From an uncultured Gemmiger sp. (GTDB lineage Bacteria > Bacillota > Clostridia > Oscillospirales > Ruminococcaceae): 6,176 bases of DNA. The notes beneath the pieces are model-generated. The model was not told the origin of the DNA, did no database searches, and saw nothing but the letters and a program-made list of their open reading frames with translations. The first letter of the stretch is position 1. Every line of letters begins with the position of its first letter. The translations under genes and the position numbers were made by a program. Location: positions 1 to 6,176 of the forward strand of contig CAUEKL010000144.1 of NCBI GenBank assembly GCA_959018215.1, in the 5' to 3' direction. Positions 1 to 4,801 of the stretch are shown in pieces.

Positions 1-699
1 AGCCATAACATAAAAATCAACAACTTTCTCACCGATATTCAGGAGGTCAAATATGAGATTTTCCGTCATTTTCTCCGCTCCCGCAAAAGTGTCCATGTCT
101 TTTCCACCATTTCCAAGACAATCCTCACTCTTTTTGTGGCCTACATCATCTTGACATGCCTGTTGTTCTTTCTTCCAAAGGACAGCTGGTTCAGCCAGTT
201 CATCAACCTTGTACATCTTCCCGTTTTGCTGGCCCTGCTGACCTTTGAGATTTCTTTGGTCCCCACCTTCCAGGAGGTGTCTGTCTTTCTGTTTTTGCAC
301 GACACCAACCCCAAATCCGCCCGCTTCCACTGGGTGCCCGCCCTTTCCCCCGCGGCCGCAGCGGCGGGGACCGCGTTCCTGGAGATTCAGAACACCGGCC
401 ACTCCTTCCTGTCTTCCTTCCTGGTGGAGGTTGCCTATAAGGACGGGACGGTTTCCTGCTACCGCATCCCCATGGGGCTGGCCGCCGACAAAAGTCATTT
501 CCTGCAGGTGGACCGCGGCGTGGACCAGATCGACGGCGTAAAGGTCGTCTGCTTCCTGTCCGCCGAAGCTGAAGCCTTCTCCTTTGACGGCACTCCGCGC
601 AAAAACGGGCAGACCACCGTCTTTTCCGCCCTCTCCCACGACGAAAAGCCCCGCCTGGAGAACGTGCAGGAGCTGCTGTGCTGCCCCGAGCCGGACTGA
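1..699 (+). CDS. Membrane protein of unknown function, 5' end cut off by the window
   Basis: The frame is open from base 1 to TGA at 697-699 and gives 232 residues; the true start lies outside the window. A GTG at 136 is in frame, but the 45 codons before it read as ordinary protein, so I treat the gene as left-truncated. Visible parts are a polar, basic N-terminal stretch (residues 1-37), a first membrane segment (about 38-58, rich in I, L and F), a second (about 67-89), and a soluble tail (about 92-232) with alternating hydrophobic residues that suggest a beta-rich domain. The tail contains an alanine run near 118-122. I do not recognise the family and assign no function. Base composition changes inside the gene: about 44% GC over bases 1-300, then about 70% from base 301 on. 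A strong terminator follows 14 bases after the stop, so this is the last gene of its transcript. Confidence 0.8.
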   Translation, partial: SHNIKINNFLTDIQEVKYEIFRHFLRSRKSVHVFSTISKTILTLFVAYIILTCLLFFLPKDSWFSQFINLVHLPVLLALLTFEISLVPTFQEVSVFLFLHDTNPKSARFHWVPALSPAAAAAGTAFLEIQNTGHSFLSSFLVEVAYKDGTVSCYRIPMGLAADKSHFLQVDRGVDQIDGVKVVCFLSAEAEAFSFDGTPRKNGQTTVFSALSHDEKPRLENVQELLCCPEPD

Positions 700-713
700 G
701 GCCCCCCTTTTTT

Positions 714-753
714 ATCCCCCCGCCGGGGTTCTGTCCCCGGCGGGGGGATTTTT
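714..753 (+). terminator. Intrinsic terminator of the membrane-protein gene
   Basis: A perfect 15-base-pair inverted repeat (714-728 with 735-749) encloses the six-base loop TTCTGT and runs directly into T's at 749-753. The stem core is almost entirely G and C. A second T run (708-713) lies before the stem, so there is no A tract to make it work on the opposite strand. It separates the upstream gene from the kinase gene. Confidence 0.93.
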
Positions 754-780
754 GTGGTCCGGTTCCCGGCGTCCTTTGTG

Positions 781-808
781 CATCCCGCTACCATTTTGTG
801 CCGGGATG
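781..808. promoter_or_regulatory. Inverted repeat overlapping the kinase promoter, possible operator
   Basis: CATCCCG (781-787) and its exact reverse complement CGGGATG (802-808) are separated by 14 bases, with half-site centres 21 bp apart, about two helical turns. The pair spans the weak -35 region and stops three bases before the TATAAT at 812. A dimeric regulator could bind here, but a seven-base arm can occur by chance in GC-rich DNA. The regulator is unknown. Confidence 0.35.
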
Positions 809-817
809 GAGTATAAT
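788..817 (+). promoter_or_regulatory. Probable sigma-70-type promoter of the kinase gene
   Basis: A consensus -10 box TATAAT sits at 812-817 in the gap after the terminator, 41 bases before the start codon. The -35 box is poor: with an 18-base spacer the best match is CTACCA (788-793, 3 of 6), and there is no extended -10 TG. A strong -10 with a weak -35 fits a promoter that needs an activator or fires weakly. The predicted leader is about 35 bases. Confidence 0.55.
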
Positions 818-841
818 GGTGCCAGATCATTCCGGAAAACC

Positions 842-861
842 GGCGGGGGGATTTTGTTTTG
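842..861 (+). promoter_or_regulatory. Ribosome binding site fixing a TTG start for the kinase
   Basis: A G-rich block (GGCGGGGGG, 842-850) stands eight bases before TTG at 859-861. The frame is closed upstream by TAA at 814-816 and has no ATG or GTG between that stop and 859. The first in-frame ATG, at 952, would remove the N-terminal membrane segment. TTG is therefore the best start. The G block is a workable but not perfect Shine-Dalgarno sequence. Confidence 0.6.
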
Positions 862-3438
862 GATCGAAAGCGGATACTGACCTTCCTGTGGGTCAGCCTG
901 ATTTGTCTGGCCGTCCTGTGCGTGGCGGTGTTCGGCGGCATTGCCCGGGTCATGGTCAAGCGGAGCGACCGGACCCTGACCCAGGTGGCCAACCTGTACA
1001 TGGAGGAGATCAACGGCCAGCTGCAGCGGCACTTTGATTCCCTGGTGGAGATGCAGCTGGCCCAGGTGGAGGGCATCACCCTGGCGGTGCCCCCCACCAG
1101 CGTGGATACCATCGACGAGACCGTCATCCGGTCCATGACCACCGCCGCCCGGGCCCGGGATTTTGAATATCTGGCCCTGTACAACACCGAGGGCAAGGCG
1201 GATGTGCTCTACGGGGAGCCGGTGACCATCCGGGAGGAGGACGCCTTCCTGGCCTCCCTGAACCGGGCCGACCCCAAGGTGGTGCTGGCCGATACCGCCG
1301 ACGGCGAGGGGCTGCTGCTCTTCGGGGTGTCGGTGGGCTATCCCGTGTCCGAAGGCTACCCCATGCCCGACGGCAGCCAGTGCACCGCCCTGCTGGCCGG
1401 GGTGCCCCTGGACACCATCAACGACACCCTTTCTCTGAGCATCGACAACACCCTGATCTACTCCCATATCATCGAGACCAACGGCCGCTTTGTGCTGAAA
1501 AACAACGCCGAGATCCAGGAGGACAACTATTTCGACTGGCTGGAAAACCACAGCCTGTTTGACGGCATGACCACCCAGGAGGCGGTGGCCGAACTGAAAC
1601 AGGCCATTGCCGGCGGGCAGATGTTCAGCTCCGCCATGGTCACCGACGGCCAGCGGCGGCATGTGTACTGCTCGCCGCTGAACAATTCCGAATGGTATCT
1701 CATCACCGTCATGCCCTACGGCGCCCTGGACGAGGCGGTGGCCGACCTGAGCAGCTGGCAGCTGATGTGCACCCTGGTGGGCTGCGGGCTGCTGCTGGCC
1801 GCCACCCTGCTGGTCTTCTTCCTGTATTTCCGCATGTCCCGCCGCCAGCTGGCCGAGTTGGCCCGGGCCCGGCAGGAGGCGGAACACGCCAGCCGCGCCA
1901 AGAGCGAATTTTTGTCCAACATGAGCCACGACATCCGCACCCCCATGAACGCCATCGTGGGCATGACCGCCATTGCCGCCGCCAACGTGGAGGACCCCGA
2001 CCGGGTGCGCTCCTGCCTGCGCAAGATCTCCCTGTCCAGCAAGCACCTGCTGGGGCTCATCAACGACGTGCTGGACATGTCCAAGATCGAGAGCGGCAAA
2101 CTCACCCTGAACATCGACATCATCAGCCTGCGGGAGACGGTGGACGGCATCGTGAGCATCCTTCAGCCCCAGATCAAGGCCAAGAAGCAGACCTTCGACG
2201 TCTTTATCCGCAACATCGGCCACGAAACCCTCTACTGTGACAGCGTGCGGCTGAACCAGGTGCTGCTGAATCTGCTTTCCAACGCGGTCAAGTTCACCCC
2301 CGAAGGCGGAGCCGTCACCCTGACCGTTTCCCAGGAAAACTCCCCCAACGGGGAGGACTTCGTGCGCACCCATTTTATTGTCAGGGACAACGGCATCGGC
2401 ATGTCGGAGGAATTCCAGCAGCGCATCTTTGAATCCTTTGCCCGGGAGGACAACCGCCGGGTGCAGCGCACCGAGGGCACCGGCCTGGGCATGACCATCA
2501 CCAAGTACATCGTGGACGAGATGCAGGGCACCATCACGGTGGAAAGCCGCCAGGACGAGGGCAGTACCTTCCATGTGACCCTGGACCTGCAGACCGCCCC
2601 CGACGAGAGCGAGCCTTTGCAGCTGCCCCCCTGGGAGATGCTGGTGGTGGACGACGACGAACAGCTGTGCACCACCGCCGCCGACAGCCTGCGCCAGATC
2701 GGGGTGCGGGCCGAGTGGGCCACCAGCGGGGAGGACGCCCTGGCCATGGCCGAAGCCCGCCACAAGGCCGGGCACGACTACCATGTGGTGCTGCTGGACT
2801 GGAAGATGCCCGGCATGGACGGCATCGAGACCGCCCGCCGCCTGCGGGCCGCCGTGGGGGACGGGGTGCCCATCCTGCTCATCTCCGCCTACGACTGGGG
2901 GGATATCGAGCAGGAAGCCCGGGCCGCGGGCATCACCGGTTTTCTGGCCAAACCGCTGTTTAAATCCACCCTTTACCACGGGTTGCTGCCTTTTGCCGAA
3001 GCCGAAAGTTCCGGCGCCCGGGAACCCGGCCCCCAGGATACCGCCCCCGATTTCACCGGCGTGCGCCTGCTGGTGGCGGAGGACAACGAGCTGAACTGGG
3101 AGATCGCCAACGAGCTGCTCAGCGCCCAGGGCTTCACCCTGGAGTGGGCGGAAAACGGCCGGGAATGCCTGGAAAAGTTCTCCGCCGCCGCCCCCGGCAC
3201 CTACGCCCTGATCCTCATGGACCTGCGCATGCCCGAGATGAACGGCTTCGAGGCCACCGAGGCCATCCGGGCCCTGGAGCGCCCCGACGCCAAGACCATC
3301 CCCATCATCGCCATGACCGCCGACGCCTTCAGCGAAGATATCCAGAAGTGTCTGGCCTGCGGCATGAACGCCCACATTGCCAAGCCCCTGGATATGCGGG
3401 AACTGCTGCGGCTGCTGCAGAAATACCTGCACCGGTAA
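859..3438 (+). CDS. Hybrid sensor histidine kinase with two receiver domains
   Basis: This 859-residue membrane kinase senses an external signal and passes phosphate from histidine to aspartate. In order: membrane segment (about 7-28); extracellular region (about 30-298) that opens with a long helix and looks like a dCache/PAS-type sensor; second membrane segment (about 300-325); a short helical linker with no clear HAMP domain; the dimerisation domain with H357 in SHDIRTP; then the ATPase domain with N-box N471/N475, G1 box DNGIGM (510-515), F-box around F524/F527 and G2 box GTGLGM (540-545). Receiver 1 (about 594-712) has acidic D598-D600, phospho-acceptor D647, S676 and K698. Receiver 2 (about 736-857) has E741/D742, D788, T820 and K842. 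All catalytic residues are present, so both receivers should work. There is no Hpt or DNA-binding domain, and no partner regulator lies nearby, so the downstream relay is encoded elsewhere. The ligand cannot be predicted. It appears to be transcribed alone, between two terminators. Confidence 0.96.
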   Translation: MDRKRILTFLWVSLICLAVLCVAVFGGIARVMVKRSDRTLTQVANLYMEEINGQLQRHFDSLVEMQLAQVEGITLAVPPTSVDTIDETVIRSMTTAARARDFEYLALYNTEGKADVLYGEPVTIREEDAFLASLNRADPKVVLADTADGEGLLLFGVSVGYPVSEGYPMPDGSQCTALLAGVPLDTINDTLSLSIDNTLIYSHIIETNGRFVLKNNAEIQEDNYFDWLENHSLFDGMTTQEAVAELKQAIAGGQMFSSAMVTDGQRRHVYCSPLNNSEWYLITVMPYGALDEAVADLSSWQLMCTLVGCGLLLAATLLVFFLYFRMSRRQLAELARARQEAEHASRAKSEFLSNMSHDIRTPMNAIVGMTAIAAANVEDPDRVRSCLRKISLSSKHLLGLINDVLDMSKIESGKLTLNIDIISLRETVDGIVSILQPQIKAKKQTFDVFIRNIGHETLYCDSVRLNQVLLNLLSNAVKFTPEGGAVTLTVSQENSPNGEDFVRTHFIVRDNGIGMSEEFQQRIFESFAREDNRRVQRTEGTGLGMTITKYIVDEMQGTITVESRQDEGSTFHVTLDLQTAPDESEPLQLPPWEMLVVDDDEQLCTTAADSLRQIGVRAEWATSGEDALAMAEARHKAGHDYHVVLLDWKMPGMDGIETARRLRAAVGDGVPILLISAYDWGDIEQEARAAGITGFLAKPLFKSTLYHGLLPFAEAESSGAREPGPQDTAPDFTGVRLLVAEDNELNWEIANELLSAQGFTLEWAENGRECLEKFSAAAPGTYALILMDLRMPEMNGFEATEAIRALERPDAKTIPIIAMTADAFSEDIQKCLACGMNAHIAKPLDMRELLRLLQKYLHR

Positions 3439-3457
3439 CTTGTATCCCCTGCTTTCC

Positions 3458-3492
3458 AACACCCCGGACGGCTCTTCGTCCGGGGTGTTTTT
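3458..3492 (+). terminator. Intrinsic terminator of the kinase gene
   Basis: A perfect 13-base-pair stem (3458-3470 with 3477-3489) has the six-base loop GCTCTT and continues into TTTTT at 3488-3492. It begins 20 bases after the kinase stop codon. There is only a short AA on the left side, so action on the opposite strand would be weak. Confidence 0.93.
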
Positions 3493-3517
3493 GGGCGGGC
3501 ACTGTCATGCCCGGAAA

Positions 3518-3538
3518 GCATATCATGGTATGCGATAC
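3518..3538. promoter_or_regulatory. Overlapping palindromes upstream of the hydrolase promoter, possible operator
   Basis: GCATATCATGGTATGC (3518-3533) is a 16-base palindrome with one mismatched pair (T3523/G3528). It overlaps a second palindrome, GTATGCGATAC (3528-3538), with perfect four-base arms. Both end just before the -35 box at 3545, which is where an activator often binds. GTATAC recurs over the -10 region (3567-3572) and inside the perfect palindrome GGTATACC (3642-3649) that touches the start codon. The binding protein is unknown and no regulator gene lies next to it. Confidence 0.45.
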
Positions 3539-3544
3539 AACTAT

Positions 3545-3573
3545 TAGACATATCCCTCCCGCCGTCGTATACT
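3545..3573 (+). promoter_or_regulatory. Sigma-70-type promoter of the hydrolase gene
   Basis: The -35 box TAGACA (3545-3550) matches the consensus at five of six positions. A 17-base spacer separates it from the -10 box TATACT (3568-3573), also five of six. Transcription would begin near 3580 and give a leader of about 70 bases. This is the best-formed promoter in the window. Confidence 0.78.
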
Positions 3574-3583
3574 GAAAACAGAA

Positions 3584-3626
3584 GGCCGGGTCCCGGGGCG
3601 GAAAGGCTGCCCCGGGCATTCCGGCC
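3584..3626 (+). promoter_or_regulatory. Stable two-part hairpin in the hydrolase leader RNA
   Basis: The outer stem pairs GGCCGG (3584-3589) with CCGGCC (3621-3626). The inner stem pairs CCCGGGGC (3592-3599) with GCCCCGGG (3609-3616) around the nine-base loop GGAAAGGCT. A small internal loop (two bases on one side, four on the other) joins them. No T run follows, so it is not a terminator. It ends about ten bases before the AAGGA ribosome binding site (3636-3640) and could affect RNA stability or translation. It matches no riboswitch class I recognise. Confidence 0.5.
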
Positions 3627-3649
3627 GGGAACCGAAAGGACGGTATACC

Positions 3650-4642
3650 ATGGAAGAACTGCATCTGAGCGGGGAATGGGACAAGACTTTTGCGAAAAGC
3701 GACAAGGTGGATCACGAAAAGATCACCTTTCACAACCGGTACGGCATTACCCTGGCGGCGGACCTCTACCGCCCCAAACATGCCGAAGGCAAACTGCCGG
3801 CCCTGGCGGTGTGCGGGCCCTTCGGCGCCGTGAAGGAGCAGGCTTCCGGCCTGTACGCCCAGGCCATGGCGGAGCGGGGGTTCCTGACCATCGCCTTTGA
3901 CCCCTCCTTCACCGGGGAGAGCGGCGGTGAGCCCCGGTACATGGCCTCCCCGGACATCAACACCGAGGACTTCCAGGCGGCGGTGGACTGCCTGAGCACC
4001 CGGGCGGACGTGGACCCGGGAAAGATCGGCCTCATCGGCATCTGCGGCTGGGGCGGCCTGGCCCTGAACACCGCCGCCCTGGACACCCGGGTGAAGGCCA
4101 CGGTGGTGTCCACCATGTACGATATGGCCCGCATCAACGCCAAGGGCTACTTTGACGCCGAGGACAGCGAGCCCGCCCGCTACGAAAAGCGCAGGGCCCT
4201 GAACGCCCGGCGCACCGCCGACTACCAGGCAGGCAGCTACGCCCTGGGCGGCGGGGTGGTGGACCCCCTGCCGGAGGACGCCCCCTTCTTTGTGAAGGAC
4301 TACTACGACTACTACAAGACTCCCCGGGGCTACCATGCCCGGTCGCTGAACTCCAACAGCGGCTGGAACGTCATCGGCTGCATGTCCTTCCTGAACCAGC
4401 CCATCCTGCAGTACAGCCACGAGATCCGCAGCGCCGTGCTCATCATGCACGGGGAGAAGGCCCATTCCTGCTACATGGGCAAGGACGCCTTTGCGGATAT
4501 GATGCAGGGCAACCCCTGCCCGGAGAACAAGGAGCTGCTGCTCATCCCCGATGCAGTCCACACCGACCTGTACGACGGCGGCGGCAAGAACGCCATCCCC
4601 TTTGACAAGCTGGAAGAATTCTTCCGCACCTGGCTGAAATAA
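3650..4642 (+). CDS. Alpha/beta hydrolase with a cysteine nucleophile (YcjY / dienelactone-hydrolase-like)
   Basis: A complete 330-residue cytoplasmic protein with no signal peptide. The ATG at 3650 follows AAGGA by nine bases. The alpha/beta-hydrolase fold shows in order: the oxyanion-side GPFGAVKEQ (56-64), the DPSFTGESGGEPR segment (84-96) that is characteristic of this group, the nucleophile elbow GICGWGG (130-136), the strand VLIMHGEKAHS (263-273) whose E269 is a plausible acid, and H304 in AVHTDLYD (302-309) as the likely catalytic histidine. The nucleophile is C132, not serine, as in dienelactone hydrolase and many YcjY-like proteins; the usual second glycine of the elbow is W134. A tyrosine-rich cap-like insert (about 160-240) probably shapes the pocket. 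The family hydrolyses esters or related bonds, but the substrate cannot be read from sequence. It is transcribed alone, with its own promoter and terminator. Confidence 0.9.
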   Translation: MEELHLSGEWDKTFAKSDKVDHEKITFHNRYGITLAADLYRPKHAEGKLPALAVCGPFGAVKEQASGLYAQAMAERGFLTIAFDPSFTGESGGEPRYMASPDINTEDFQAAVDCLSTRADVDPGKIGLIGICGWGGLALNTAALDTRVKATVVSTMYDMARINAKGYFDAEDSEPARYEKRRALNARRTADYQAGSYALGGGVVDPLPEDAPFFVKDYYDYYKTPRGYHARSLNSNSGWNVIGCMSFLNQPILQYSHEIRSAVLIMHGEKAHSCYMGKDAFADMMQGNPCPENKELLLIPDAVHTDLYDGGGKNAIPFDKLEEFFRTWLK

Positions 4643-4653
4643 CTGCCGGCCCA

Positions 4654-4687
4654 AAAACGGCGGCCCTCACAGGAGGGCCGCCGTTTT
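4654..4687. terminator. Bidirectional intrinsic terminator after the hydrolase gene
   Basis: A perfect 15-base-pair stem (4654-4668 with 4673-4687) carries the four-base loop ACAG. It has an A run on the left and TTTT on the right, so it can act on both strands. It begins 12 bases after the hydrolase stop codon. Confidence 0.92.
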
Positions 4688-4699
4688 GCTTTCCGGCCC

Positions 4700-4728
4700 T
4701 TGCCTGCGGGTCCCGCCGGGTTTATAAT
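4700..4728 (+). promoter_or_regulatory. Sigma-70-type promoter of the TIR-protein gene
   Basis: A perfect -10 TATAAT (4723-4728) lies 17 bases after TTGCCT (4700-4705), which matches the -35 consensus at four of six positions. Transcription would start near 4735. The leader, about 64 bases, has two runs of six T's (4743-4748 and 4752-4757) with no stem before them, so I do not call an attenuator. Confidence 0.75.
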
Positions 4729-4787
4729 GACAGCAATCCCTCTTTTTTGCGTTTTTTCACCACACAGAGGAGAAAATCCCGGAAAGT

Positions 4788-4801
4788 GAGGTGCCCCCAT
4801 G
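4788..4801 (+). promoter_or_regulatory. Ribosome binding site and start of the TIR-protein gene
   Basis: GAGGTG (4788-4793) stands five bases before ATG at 4799-4801. An in-frame TGA at 4787-4789 closes the frame upstream, so this is the first possible start. A second purine block, AGAGGAG (4766-4772), is too far from any in-frame start to be used. Confidence 0.8.

Noticed and set aside
41..154. AGGAGG (41-46) six bases before ATG (53), opening a 33-codon frame
   Set aside because: The AGGAGG falls in Gln-Glu-Val codons of the larger open frame, which reads as a continuous membrane protein; the small frame has no supporting feature.
712..3462. A 916-residue open frame on the minus strand covering the whole kinase gene
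   Set aside because: It is the mirror of GC-rich codons of a gene with all kinase motifs intact on the plus strand; its translation is low-complexity (G, H, Q, V, L rich) with no recognisable domain, and it would cross two terminators.
3329..4654. A 441-residue minus-strand frame opposite the hydrolase
   Set aside because: Low-complexity translation, no family motifs, and it overlaps a well-supported hydrolase on the other strand.
4735..4798. Two T6 runs in the TIR-gene leader as a possible attenuator
   Set aside because: No stable stem precedes either run within the predicted transcript.
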